DNA of 29,813 nt, from assembly GCA_040307385.1 (NCBI GenBank), contig JAWRJQ010000092.1:1-29813 (forward strand), given 5' to 3'. Origin of the DNA: RUG721 sp040307385. Its GTDB lineage: Bacteria; Actinomycetota; Coriobacteriia; Coriobacteriales; Atopobiaceae. Shown here one piece after another: positions 21,350 through 28,908 of this stretch. Numbering within the stretch: position 1 is the stretch's first letter; every line of letters starts with the position of its first letter. The position numbers and the translations under genes are program-made. Under the pieces are notes generated by a model. The model worked only from the letters and a program-made list of their open reading frames with translations. It did not search any database and was not told where the DNA came from.

Positions 21350-22458
21350 CCGACGCGGCCGACAACGTGCTGGTGCGCCAGTGGGTCACCGTTCCGGGAG
21401 GCTCGATGGACACCCGCATGGGCACGGGGCTCGCCGACCGGGCGGGAAAGGAGCTCAAGAGCGTGCTCGGCTCGCCGCGCATCGCCGTGCTCGCCCCCAC
21501 GGCGGCGGTTCCCGCCGAGCAGGTGGAGCGCGTGCGCCGTTCCCTCACCGACGCGGGCTTCTCGGTGCAGCGCATCGAGATGCCCCAGGGACCCGATGCG
21601 CTCACGCTCGATGCCGCCCAGCGCGTTCTCGACGAGCTCGACCGTCTGGGCGTCACGTCGGGCGACGGCCTGTGCGTCATGGGTGACACCGGCGCCCTCT
21701 CGCTCGCATCCTTTGCGGCAAAAGGCTGGTGCAACGGCATCTCGCTCATGGCGTATCCGCTCGATCTGCGCGCGGCGCTCGAGGGCGGCTGCACGCCTGT
21801 CGGGCTCACCGTGGGAGCGCATCGCGAGATGTATGCATATCCTACGGCGATGCGCTTCGTCTACTGCGATTTCGAGCTCATGGAGCCTTCGTTCGCAAGC
21901 GAGGAGGAGCTCTACGGGCGTGCGCTCATGGTGTGCGGAGCAGCCGCCGATACGGAGAAGGCGTTCGGCAAGCTCTGGGACGGCATCGACGGCTACCTCG
22001 AGGGAGATCCCAAAGCGCGCGCCACGGTGATCGGCGATGCGTTCCGCAGCCGCGGGCGCGTGGCCGCATCGACCGCCGTCGCCACGCGCGACTCGCTCGG
22101 CTTCGGCCGCACCTTCCTGCGCGCGGCGCGCCCGCTGTTCGGGGCCGACGTGCCCTCATCGACGCTGCTCGCCGAGGGCATGCGCTTCGCCTCCCGCCTC
22201 GCGGCGGGGCAGGGCGATTTCGCCGTGGAGGACGTGCTCGCCATCGACGAGGCGCTCGATGCGCTCGGCCTGGGCTACGTCGAGAGCGTGCCCTTCTCGG
22301 CACCCGAGCTGGCCCGTGCGCTCAAATGCGAGTGCTTCCTGCGCACCAACCGGTTCCAGATGTTCTTACCGAAAGCATTCGGACGCATCCGCCTGGCAAC
22401 GCTCTCCGAGGACCTTCTCGCCGAGCATGCCGCCGCATGGGTCGATTCGCGCAACTAG
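21346..22458 (+). CDS. AroB-fold protein lacking 3-dehydroquinate synthase active site
   Basis: 370 residues, AroB-like length and layout. Several AroB blocks align: LCVMGDTGALSLASFAAKG (109-127) with LGGGVVGDLAGFAA; PLDLRAALEGG (138-148) with PTTLLAQVDSS; EELYGRALMVCG (187-198) with REL-x-x-GLAEVIK; GFGRTFLRAAR (252-262) with NFGHTFGHAIE; and SSTLLAEGM (271-279) with HGEAVAIGM. In each, the functional residue is changed: the zinc ligands Glu, His, His become L194, R255 and S271, the NAD-lysine GGK is lost, and the catalytic Lys of EVIK is C197. The frame is intact and start-coupled to aroK by ATGA overlap. It is best read as a degenerate AroB paralogue or pseudoenzyme of unknown role; a divergent enzyme cannot be excluded. 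Confidence 0.7.
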   Translation: MTDAADNVLVRQWVTVPGGSMDTRMGTGLADRAGKELKSVLGSPRIAVLAPTAAVPAEQVERVRRSLTDAGFSVQRIEMPQGPDALTLDAAQRVLDELDRLGVTSGDGLCVMGDTGALSLASFAAKGWCNGISLMAYPLDLRAALEGGCTPVGLTVGAHREMYAYPTAMRFVYCDFELMEPSFASEEELYGRALMVCGAAADTEKAFGKLWDGIDGYLEGDPKARATVIGDAFRSRGRVAASTAVATRDSLGFGRTFLRAARPLFGADVPSSTLLAEGMRFASRLAAGQGDFAVEDVLAIDEALDALGLGYVESVPFSAPELARALKCECFLRTNRFQMFLPKAFGRIRLATLSEDLLAEHAAAWVDSRN

Positions 22459-22490
22459 ATGATCGCTATTAGAGGGGCAGGTACTACGCA

Positions 22491-23612
22491 ATGGCAGATG
22501 CACTGAACACGCGCGTGGAGCGCTTTCGCGCGCTCATGGAGGAACGCGGCTACGATGCGGCGATCGTGCGCGACAACGCGAGCCTTCGCTGGCTGACGGG
22601 CGCCGAGCGCGTCTTCGACTCCGAAAGCGCGCATACGGCCTTCATCACGGCGGACGCGCTCCGGCTCCACACCGACGCGCGCTACTACAACACCTTCATC
22701 GAGCGCTTGGGCGCCGAGGGTCCTTGGGCTATCGATCAGGAGATGCTGGGCGGCGCCGCATGGGCCGCCGCGCAGATCGCATCCGCGCGCGCCCGCATGG
22801 TCGCCATCGAGGACAGCATGGATGTGGGCTTCTTCGACGAGCTGGGCGTCGCGTGCGGCAAAAAGGGCATCGCAGCGCTGTTCCCGCGCATGCACGGCGA
22901 TATCGCCGCCCTGCGCATCGTCAAAGACGAGGAGGAGCTCGCGCTGCTTCGCGCGGCGCAGGCCATCACCGACGAGGCCTTCACCCATATGTGCGGCTTC
23001 ATCAAGCCGGGCATGAGCGAGAAGGAGATCCGCCTGGAGCTCGAGAACTACATGCTCTCGCACGGCGCCGACGGGATCTCCTTCGACTCCATCGTCGCGG
23101 GCGGGGCGAACGGCGCCAACCCCCATGCCCAGCCGAGCGACTATCGCGTGCAGAAGGGCGACTTCATCATCCTGGATTACGGCGCGCTCTACCGCGACTA
23201 CCATGCCGACATGACGCGCACGGTCATTCTGGGCGCACCCACCGACGAGCAGCGCATGGTGTACGACATCGTTCGCCGTGCCCATGAGACCTGCGCCGCT
23301 GCGGCGAAGCCCGGTTGCATCGGCAAGGACATCCACAACCTCGCCGTGAAGATCATCTCCGAGAGCGGCTACGGCGACTACTTCGGCCACGGCCTCGGCC
23401 ACGGCGTGGGCCTCGAGATCCACGAGAAGCCCGTCTTCGGCCGCACCTACGAGGGCGAGGTTCCGACGGGCTCCGTCATCACCGTGGAGCCGGGCATCTA
23501 CCTGCCGGGCCGCTTCGGCATCCGCCTGGAGGACACGGGCGTCATGACCGAGGACGGCTATGCGCCCTTTGCTACATCCACCCATGAGCTGGTCGTTATC
23601 GAGTGCGGCTAG
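22491..23612 (+). CDS. pepP: Xaa-Pro aminopeptidase (M24 metallopeptidase, PepP/PepQ type)
   Basis: 373 residues, typical for the Firmicute/Actinobacterial M24B enzymes. N-terminal creatinase-like domain (DALNTRVERFRALMEERGYDAAIV... LRWLTGAERVFDS) and C-terminal pita-bread domain with dinuclear metal ligands in ILDYGAL, YHADMTRT, GHGLGHGVGLEIHE, ITVEPGIYLPG and IRLEDTGVM. It removes N-terminal residues preceding proline from peptides in the cytoplasm; PepP, PepQ or YpdF-type specificity cannot be told apart here. Gap of 32 bp after the AroB-like gene with GAGGGG upstream, probably co-transcribed with it. Neighbouring efp downstream is a common pairing, as in Bacillus. Confidence 0.93.
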   Translation: MADALNTRVERFRALMEERGYDAAIVRDNASLRWLTGAERVFDSESAHTAFITADALRLHTDARYYNTFIERLGAEGPWAIDQEMLGGAAWAAAQIASARARMVAIEDSMDVGFFDELGVACGKKGIAALFPRMHGDIAALRIVKDEEELALLRAAQAITDEAFTHMCGFIKPGMSEKEIRLELENYMLSHGADGISFDSIVAGGANGANPHAQPSDYRVQKGDFIILDYGALYRDYHADMTRTVILGAPTDEQRMVYDIVRRAHETCAAAAKPGCIGKDIHNLAVKIISESGYGDYFGHGLGHGVGLEIHEKPVFGRTYEGEVPTGSVITVEPGIYLPGRFGIRLEDTGVMTEDGYAPFATSTHELVVIECG

Positions 23613-23619
23613 TTTGTCC

Positions 23620-23663
23620 TATACTTTCTACGAAATGCGGTTCGTCCGGAACCTGTCCGGACG
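23620..23663 (+). promoter_or_regulatory. efp promoter and leader hairpin
   Basis: TATACT (23620-23625) stands 8 bp after the pepP stop, so efp can be transcribed separately. About 10 nt into the leader, CGTCCGGA (23643-23650) and TCCGGACG (23656-23663) form a perfect 8-bp stem with a 5-nt loop, ending just before the AGAAAGG ribosome binding site. No T-tract. Confidence 0.55.
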
Positions 23664-23681
23664 GGAAGAAAGGCAACTCCT

Positions 23682-24245
23682 ATGGCAACTCTCGGCATCA
23701 CCGATCTCAAGGTCGGCCTCGGCGTCAACATCAAGGGCAAGGACTGCGTCATCCTCGAGGCGCAGCATGTCAAGCCCGGCAAGGGCAACACCTACGTGCG
23801 CACCAAGTACCGCGACATCCGCACCGGCCGCGTGAACGAGGAGAACTTCCAGCAGTCCGCCAAATTCGAGAGCGTCAACATGCAGACCCGCGAGATGCAG
23901 TACCTCTACAACGACGGAGACCTGTACTACTTCATGGATAACGACACCTACGAGCAGATCGAGGTGGGTGCCGACATGATCGGCGACAGTGCCAAGTGGT
24001 TCAAGGAGAACGACGTCTGCCTGCTCAACTATGCCAACGGCGTGCTCTATGCGGTGCAGCCGCCCATGTTCATCGAGGTCGAGATCACCGAGACGGACCC
24101 GGGCTTCAAGGGCGATACCGTGCAGGGCGGCACCAAGCCCGCGACGGTGGAGACGGGCGCCGTGGTGCAGATTCCCATGTACCTCAACGTGGGCGACACG
24201 ATCAAGGTCGATACCCGCGACGGTAAGTTCGTGAGCCGCGTGTAG
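23682..24245 (+). CDS. efp: Elongation factor P
   Basis: 187 residues, the standard length, three beta-barrel domains. The KOW-like N-domain carries the tip loop KPGKGNTYVRTK with Lys at position 34, the residue that is modified or left bare in different lineages; here the surrounding loop is canonical. Middle and C-terminal OB domains: DGDLYYFMDNDTYEQIEV, VLYAVQPPMFIEVEITETDPGFKGDTVQGGTKPATVETGAVVQIPMYLNVGDTIKVDTRDGKFVSRV. It relieves stalling at polyproline. ATG at 23682 with GAAAGG upstream. No epmA/epmB or ymfI-type modification gene in the window. Confidence 0.98.
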   Translation: MATLGITDLKVGLGVNIKGKDCVILEAQHVKPGKGNTYVRTKYRDIRTGRVNEENFQQSAKFESVNMQTREMQYLYNDGDLYYFMDNDTYEQIEVGADMIGDSAKWFKENDVCLLNYANGVLYAVQPPMFIEVEITETDPGFKGDTVQGGTKPATVETGAVVQIPMYLNVGDTIKVDTRDGKFVSRV

Positions 24246-24351
24246 GCACGCACCGCGCACGCGCATCGCGCCCTTCGCTTCGCATGAGGTATGCCGTTTT
24301 CGCGTGACATGCCTTTCGGAGGGCGAACGCGCTGCACGAGCTGGCGGCAAA

Positions 24352-24375
24352 CGTCTATACTCTATCTGTTAGACG
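24352..24375 (+). promoter_or_regulatory. asp23 operon promoter with flanking inverted repeat
   Basis: TATACT (24356-24361) lies 65 bp before the asp23 ATG. CGTCTA (24352-24357) and TAGACG (24370-24375) form an inverted repeat (12-bp spacer) that overlaps the -10 and the predicted start point, so it could be an operator or a start-site hairpin. The 24246-24350 stretch after efp has no gene. Confidence 0.4.
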
Positions 24376-24426
24376 GATCCTTCTTCGCGTGCAGGCGCGT
24401 GGATAAACGGCAGGAGGTCACACACA

Positions 24427-24789
24427 ATGGCAGCGGATGAGCTCTTCATCTCCGGCATCGGCATCTCGCGCAACGTGGTGAGCGCAATCGTTTCTCGCGC
24501 CGTCGAGCAGCTCGAGGGCGTCGCATCGGTGGGCGAGAAGGACTTCGCCGCCAACCTCGTATCCGTGTTCACCAAGAACGCCAATCCCGCGCCCGAACCC
24601 GTCGAGGCATCGGTGTCCGACGACAGGCTCAACATCACCGTCCATCTCGCGGTGTTCTACGGCTATCCGTTCACCAAGCTCGCCGAAAACGTGCGCACCG
24701 CCGTCGCCGAGGCCATTCGCGGCCAGGTGGGGCATGAGGTGGGCATCGTCGACGTGTGCATCGACAGCCTCGTCTTCCCCAAGGAGTAG
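24427..24789 (+). CDS. Asp23/Gls24-family envelope stress protein
   Basis: 120 residues, compact single-domain member of the Asp23/Gls24 (DUF322) family. The pattern ISGIGISRNVVSAIVSRAVEQLEGVASVGEK at the start, NITVHLAVFYGYPFTKLAENVRTAVAEAIRGQVGHEVGIVDVCIDSLVF at the end and short length match the family found beside nusB in many Firmicutes and Actinobacteria. These cytosolic proteins are linked to the membrane and cell-wall stress through partner proteins; molecular role unclear. AGGAGGT is 9 nt upstream of the ATG. It opens the asp23-nusB-xseB-tlyA operon, with nusB following after 4 bp. Confidence 0.92.
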   Translation: MAADELFISGIGISRNVVSAIVSRAVEQLEGVASVGEKDFAANLVSVFTKNANPAPEPVEASVSDDRLNITVHLAVFYGYPFTKLAENVRTAVAEAIRGQVGHEVGIVDVCIDSLVFPKE

Positions 24790-24793
24790 CACC

Positions 24794-25279
24794 TTGGGCA
24801 AGCTGAAGTTCTCCGAGCGCACGCGCGTGCGCATTCAAGCTCTTCAGCTTCTGTTCCAAGCTGAAGCGGTGGGGCGTTCGGTCGATGACGTCCTGAGCGG
24901 CGACTACGTCCTGTTCGACTCCGCCATCGACGAGTACATCCCCGAACCCGATGACTACGCCGCCCGTCTCGCGCTGGGCGTGGACGGCCTGCGCCACGAG
25001 CTCGACCGCGCCATCGCGCGCCATAGCCGCGCATGGAGCGTCAACCGCATGCCTGCGGTCGATCGCAATCTCATGCGCATGGCGCTCTACGAGATGGTTT
25101 GCGAAGACGATGTGGAGATTCCCGTCGCCATCGATGAGGCCGTCGAGCTTGCGAAGGCGTTCGGCTCCGACGACACGAGCCGTTTCATCAACGGGTTGCT
25201 CGGCAGCTTGGCAAGCGAGATCGAGGCGGGCATCGACGTGCTCGCCGATGCGCCGCAACCCATCGAGAGCGAGTCATAG
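24794..25279 (+). CDS. nusB: NusB transcription antitermination factor
   Basis: 161 residues, all-helical RNA-binding protein that with NusE binds boxA of rRNA operons. RVRIQALQLLFQAEAVG near the N-terminus, DRNLMRMALYEMV and VAIDEAVELAKAFGSDDTSRFINGLLG at the C-terminus are diagnostic. The start is a TTG at 24794: AAGGAG (24781-24786), which overlaps the asp23 stop region, is 7 nt upstream. The frame is open earlier but would overlap asp23 by about 50 bp. The overlap-free 4-bp gap shows tight coupling with asp23. Confidence 0.95.
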   Translation: MGKLKFSERTRVRIQALQLLFQAEAVGRSVDDVLSGDYVLFDSAIDEYIPEPDDYAARLALGVDGLRHELDRAIARHSRAWSVNRMPAVDRNLMRMALYEMVCEDDVEIPVAIDEAVELAKAFGSDDTSRFINGLLGSLASEIEAGIDVLADAPQPIESES

Positions 25280-25280
25280 C

Positions 25281-25565
25281 ATGGCAAAGAAGATCGACAT
25301 CTCCGGCTATCGGACGTTCGGCCAGATCAGCGATCGCCTCGACGACATCGTCGTCGCAGTGCGCGATGCCGACATCTCGCTCGAGCGCTCCCTCGACCTC
25401 TTCGACGAGGCCATCGCTCTGGGGTCTGCGGCCGTGGATATGGTCGATGCCACCGATTTCTCTCCCGAGGAGCAGGCGCATCTCGCCGAAGATGACGGCG
25501 CCTCCGACGCGGCCGAGACGGCTGCTGCGGCAGACGAAGCCGCCGACGAGGAAAGCGCGCAGTAG
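25281..25565 (+). CDS. xseB: Exodeoxyribonuclease VII small subunit
   Basis: 94 residues. IDISGYRTFGQISDRLDDIVVAVRDADISLERSLDLFDEAIALGSAAVDMVDAT matches the XseB core, which binds XseA in the ssDNA nuclease. The last about 34 residues are a low-complexity Ala/Asp/Glu tail, longer than in most XseB. The ATG lies 1 bp after the nusB stop and its stop abuts the tlyA GTG. The large subunit XseA, usually just upstream, is absent from this operon. Confidence 0.85.
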   Translation: MAKKIDISGYRTFGQISDRLDDIVVAVRDADISLERSLDLFDEAIALGSAAVDMVDATDFSPEEQAHLAEDDGASDAAETAAAADEAADEESAQ

Positions 25566-26297
25566 GTGGCGCGCAAGCACCGTCTTGACGACGAGCTGGT
25601 TGCCCGGGGCTTTTTCGCCACGCGCGACGAGGCGCTCCGCGCCGTTCTCGCAGGAGATGTCTCCACAACCGACAGACGCATGAGCTCTCCCGGCGAGGCC
25701 GTGGATGAGGGTATCTATCTCCAGGTGCGCGGACGGAAAAGCTACGTGAGCCGAGGCGGCCTCAAGCTGGAGCACGCGCTCGACGCCTTCGGCATCGATC
25801 CTTCCGGTAAGGACTGCCTCGACGTGGGCTGCTCCACGGGCGGCTTCACCGACTGCCTGCTCGCGCGCGGCGCGGCTCGCGTGCTGGCCGTGGACGTGGG
25901 CTACGCGCAGTTCGATTGGGGCCTGCGCAACGATCCGCGCGTGGAGCTGCTCGAGCGCGTCAACATCGTGGACGCCGCCACCCCCGAGCGCCTCGCCACG
26001 ATCGACCTCGCGGTGTGCGACGTCTCGTTCACCTCGGTGATCGCCGTGCTGCCCGCCGTGACCGCCCTGCTCAAGCCCGGGGGCATCTTCGTGAGCCTCG
26101 TGAAGCCCCAGTTCGAGGCCCCGCGCGCGGACGTGGGGAAGGGCGGCATCGTGCGCGATGGGCGCGTGCGTCTCGACGCCCTCCAACGGGTGCGCGCGGC
26201 CTTCGTCGAGCAGGGCTATGAGATTCTCGGCACATGCGAGAGCCCCGTCAAAGGTGCCAAGGGCAACGTGGAATACCTGCTCGCCGCCCTGCGCTGA
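25566..26297 (+). CDS. tlyA: TlyA-family rRNA (cytidine-2'-O)-methyltransferase
   Basis: 243 residues. An N-terminal S4 RNA-binding domain (LDDELVARGFFATRDEALRAVLAGDV) precedes an FtsJ-like SAM methyltransferase: YVSRGGLKLEHAL (60-72), the SAM motif CLDVGCSTGGFTDCLL (84-99), VLAVDVGYAQFDWGL, LAVCDVSFTSV, and SLVKPQFEA. The C-terminal SPVKGAKGNVEYLLAAL ends the fold. In mycobacteria TlyA 2'-O-methylates 16S and 23S rRNA and affects capreomycin sensitivity; that activity is inferred here. GTG start immediately after the xseB TAG, no gap. Followed by a separate nadK promoter. Confidence 0.93.
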   Translation: MARKHRLDDELVARGFFATRDEALRAVLAGDVSTTDRRMSSPGEAVDEGIYLQVRGRKSYVSRGGLKLEHALDAFGIDPSGKDCLDVGCSTGGFTDCLLARGAARVLAVDVGYAQFDWGLRNDPRVELLERVNIVDAATPERLATIDLAVCDVSFTSVIAVLPAVTALLKPGGIFVSLVKPQFEAPRADVGKGGIVRDGRVRLDALQRVRAAFVEQGYEILGTCESPVKGAKGNVEYLLAALR

Positions 26298-26333
26298 CGC
26301 GCATGGCGCCGCATAGGCCGCGCAAAGCCGCTG

Positions 26334-26342
26334 TGCTACACT
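26334..26342 (+). promoter_or_regulatory. Extended -10 promoter of nadK
   Basis: TGC then TACACT (26337-26342), 37 bp before the nadK GTG. The leader carries the AGGAG ribosome binding site. Confidence 0.45.
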
Positions 26343-26378
26343 CGAAACGAATGCACGCATGCCATATGAGGAGCGATC

Positions 26379-27245
26379 GTGAAGGTTCTGCTCGTCCCCA
26401 ACCATACGCGCGCCGACGCCATCGCCGGCGGTCGCGAACTCGAGTCCTGGCTTGAAGGCGAGGGCGTCTCCGTTGCATGGGCGCACGATAAGCGGCTGTT
26501 CCCCGCACGGCAGACCTCGGCAGAAGGCTGCGATCTCGTGGTCTCGCTCGGCGGCGACGGCACGCTGCTGCGCGCTGCCAAGATCGTGGGCTACTCCGAG
26601 ATCCCCATCGTGGGCATCTCCTATGGGCATTTGGGATTTCTCACCTCGGCAGGTCCCGAGGACCTGATCGGGACGGTCGCCGCTGCGCTCGCGGGAGAGC
26701 TTCATGTGAGCCACCGCGCCACGCTCGCGATCACCGCCGATTTCGAGCGCGCCGACGGCAGCGCATACTCCCTCGACAGCTTTGCCCTGAACGACCTCGC
26801 GGTGTCGCGCAGCGGGCAGGGCTCCGTGGTCGAGTTCGACATCTCCGTTTCCGGCCACCACATCGACCGCCTGCGCGGCGACGGCTTCGTGGTCTCCACC
26901 GCAACCGGCTCCACGGGCTATGCGCTCGCCGCCGGCGGCCCCATCGTCACCCCCGAGTTCTCGGGCATGGTCTGCGTGCCCATCGCACCGCACACCATCA
27001 TGGCCCGAGGATTCCTCACGAGCCCCTCCGATGTGGTGGAGATCACCATGTCGCCCGAGCGGCCCTCCAAGCGCCACTTCATCGCCGACGGCCAGCCGCT
27101 GGGCGAAGAGGACGTCGAGGGGTTCGAGGGAATGCACGTGACGATTCGGCGCGGCCCCGGCGATATCCTTTTGCTCGACCATTCCGCGCAAAGCTTCTAT
27201 CAGTCGGTTTCGCGCGTGTTCTACGGCAAGACGGGCGGCAAGTAA
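26379..27245 (+). CDS. nadK: NAD kinase
   Basis: 288 residues. VVSLGGDGTLLRAAK holds the GGDGT motif (58-62), SYGHLGFLTS the second family block, LNDLAVSR the NDL motif and VSTATGSTGYALAAGGPIV the phosphate-binding GSTGY loop; DGQPL closes the nucleotide site. It makes NADP from NAD and ATP or polyphosphate. GTG start at 26379 with GAGGAG 7 nt upstream. The stop TAATG overlaps the recN ATG by one base. The position between tlyA and recN is conserved in many Gram-positive genomes. Confidence 0.97.
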   Translation: MKVLLVPNHTRADAIAGGRELESWLEGEGVSVAWAHDKRLFPARQTSAEGCDLVVSLGGDGTLLRAAKIVGYSEIPIVGISYGHLGFLTSAGPEDLIGTVAAALAGELHVSHRATLAITADFERADGSAYSLDSFALNDLAVSRSGQGSVVEFDISVSGHHIDRLRGDGFVVSTATGSTGYALAAGGPIVTPEFSGMVCVPIAPHTIMARGFLTSPSDVVEITMSPERPSKRHFIADGQPLGEEDVEGFEGMHVTIRRGPGDILLLDHSAQSFYQSVSRVFYGKTGGK

Positions 27246-28900
27246 TGCTCGAGATGCTGCATGCGCACGACGTGGCGCTGATCCGCGATGCGTGCATCGA
27301 GCCCGCGCGCGGCCTCACGGTGCTCACGGGCGAGACGGGCACGGGCAAGACCGCGCTCCTCTCGGCGGTGAAGCTGGCCGTGGGCGAGCGCGCGGACGCT
27401 TCGAGCGTGCGCGAGGGCTGCGACGCGCTCGAGGTCGAGGCGCTGTTCTACCTGGGACCTGATGATCTGGACGGAACGGTGGTCAAGCGCCGCCTCACCT
27501 CCGACGGGCGCGGCCGCGCCACCATCGATGGGTCGCTGGCGAGCGTGCGCGAGCTTGCCGAGCGCATCGGCGCCACCGTCGATCTGTGCGGCCAGCACGA
27601 GCATCAGCGCCTGCTCTCCGCAGCCGCGCATGTCGAGCTCGTCGATGCCTGGGCGGGCGAGAAGGCAGCAGATGCGCTCGACGCATACCGTTCTGCGCTC
27701 GATGACGCCCGCCGCGCCGCCGATGAGCTCGATGAAATCCGTTCGCTCATGCGGGCGAGCGACGAGCGCCTCTCCGACGCTGAGTTCGTGCTGCGTCGGA
27801 TCGGCGAGGTCAACCCGCGCGAAGGCGAGTTCGAGGAGCTGCGCGAGGAGCTCCCCAAAGCGGAGCATGCCGAGCAGCTGCTGCAGGGTGCCGAAAGCGC
27901 CTACGATGCGCTCGCGGGCGATGAGGGCGCCCTCGACGTGGTGGGTGCGGCCCGCCGCCTGCTCGAGAACTGCTCCGTCCACGATAAGCATCTCGGCACG
28001 TATGCCGATGCGCTCGATGGAGCCCTTGCGACCATCGAGGACGTAGCGCGCGACCTGCGCGGCTATTGCGACCGCATGGACATCGACGAGGAGGCGCTCG
28101 TGCAGATGCAGATGCGCTACTCCGCCCTGCAGGGTCTCATGCGCGCCTTCGGGCCGGGCATGGAGCGCGTGTTCGAGCGCAAGGAGGCCGCCGAGGCCGT
28201 GGTCGAGGCGCACCAGGGCGGAGGCGAGCGCATCCGCGCAGCCGAAACCGCAGCCAACGCCGCCGAGCAGGCTCTTGCTGCAGCTGCAGCCGAGCTCGAG
28301 CGCGTGCGCCGCGATGCCGCCGAACCGCTCTGCGCGGCGATATCGGCGCAGATGGCGCGTCTCGAGATGGGCGATGCCCAGGTGGAGCTCTCCTTCGAGG
28401 ACCTGCCGCGCAGCCAATGGACCGCTGCGGGATCCTCGCACATCGAGCTGCTCTACCGTCCCGCCGCCGGCATGGCGGCGCGCCCCCTCAGGCGCATCGC
28501 GTCCGGCGGCGAGATCAGCCGCATGATGCTTGCCGCCAAGGTGGTCCTGGGAGCCGCCGACGCCGTTGACACGCTCGTCTTCGACGAGGTGGATGCCGGC
28601 GTGGGAGGTGCCACCGCCGTCGCCCTCGCCTCCGTGCTCGCCGATCTCGCCCGCACGCATCAGGTGCTCGTCGTGACGCACCTGGCGCAGGTGGCGGCCC
28701 GTGCCGACCGTCAGTACGTGGTCGAGAAAACCGCAGGCGAGCTGCCCGAGACGCAGATCAGCCTGGTGGAGGGCGAGGAGCGTGTGCACGAGATCGCCCG
28801 CATGCTCTCGGGCGACGCCACCGAGACGTCGCTCGCCCACGCGCGCGAGATGCTCGCCTCGGCGGGCATGCACGGCCAGTCCGCGTCCGACGAGGGCTAG
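27245..28900 (+). CDS. recN: RecN DNA repair ATPase
   Basis: 551 residues, SMC-like double-strand-break protein. N-terminal LEMLHAHDVALIRDACIEPARGLTVLTGETGTGKTALL with Walker A 29-36, the VDLCGQHEHQRLL Q-loop, a long coiled-coil region (about 165-370, rich in Ala/Glu/Leu heptads), the ABC signature ASGGEISRMMLA, Walker B TLVFDEVDAGVGG and VVTHLAQVAARAD. Walker A reads GTGKT where most RecN have GAGKS. Its ATG overlaps the nadK TAA by one base (TAATG), so it is translationally coupled. No LexA-type operator seen before nadK or recN. Confidence 0.96.
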   Translation: MLEMLHAHDVALIRDACIEPARGLTVLTGETGTGKTALLSAVKLAVGERADASSVREGCDALEVEALFYLGPDDLDGTVVKRRLTSDGRGRATIDGSLASVRELAERIGATVDLCGQHEHQRLLSAAAHVELVDAWAGEKAADALDAYRSALDDARRAADELDEIRSLMRASDERLSDAEFVLRRIGEVNPREGEFEELREELPKAEHAEQLLQGAESAYDALAGDEGALDVVGAARRLLENCSVHDKHLGTYADALDGALATIEDVARDLRGYCDRMDIDEEALVQMQMRYSALQGLMRAFGPGMERVFERKEAAEAVVEAHQGGGERIRAAETAANAAEQALAAAAAELERVRRDAAEPLCAAISAQMARLEMGDAQVELSFEDLPRSQWTAAGSSHIELLYRPAAGMAARPLRRIASGGEISRMMLAAKVVLGAADAVDTLVFDEVDAGVGGATAVALASVLADLARTHQVLVVTHLAQVAARADRQYVVEKTAGELPETQISLVEGEERVHEIARMLSGDATETSLAHAREMLASAGMHGQSASDEG

Positions 28901-28908
28901 GAGCTGCG

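Noticed and set aside
25188..28873. Two long minus-strand open frames opposite nusB-tlyA-nadK and recN
   Set aside because: Each spans several well-supported plus-strand genes; composition mirrors their codons. No ribosome binding site or domain.
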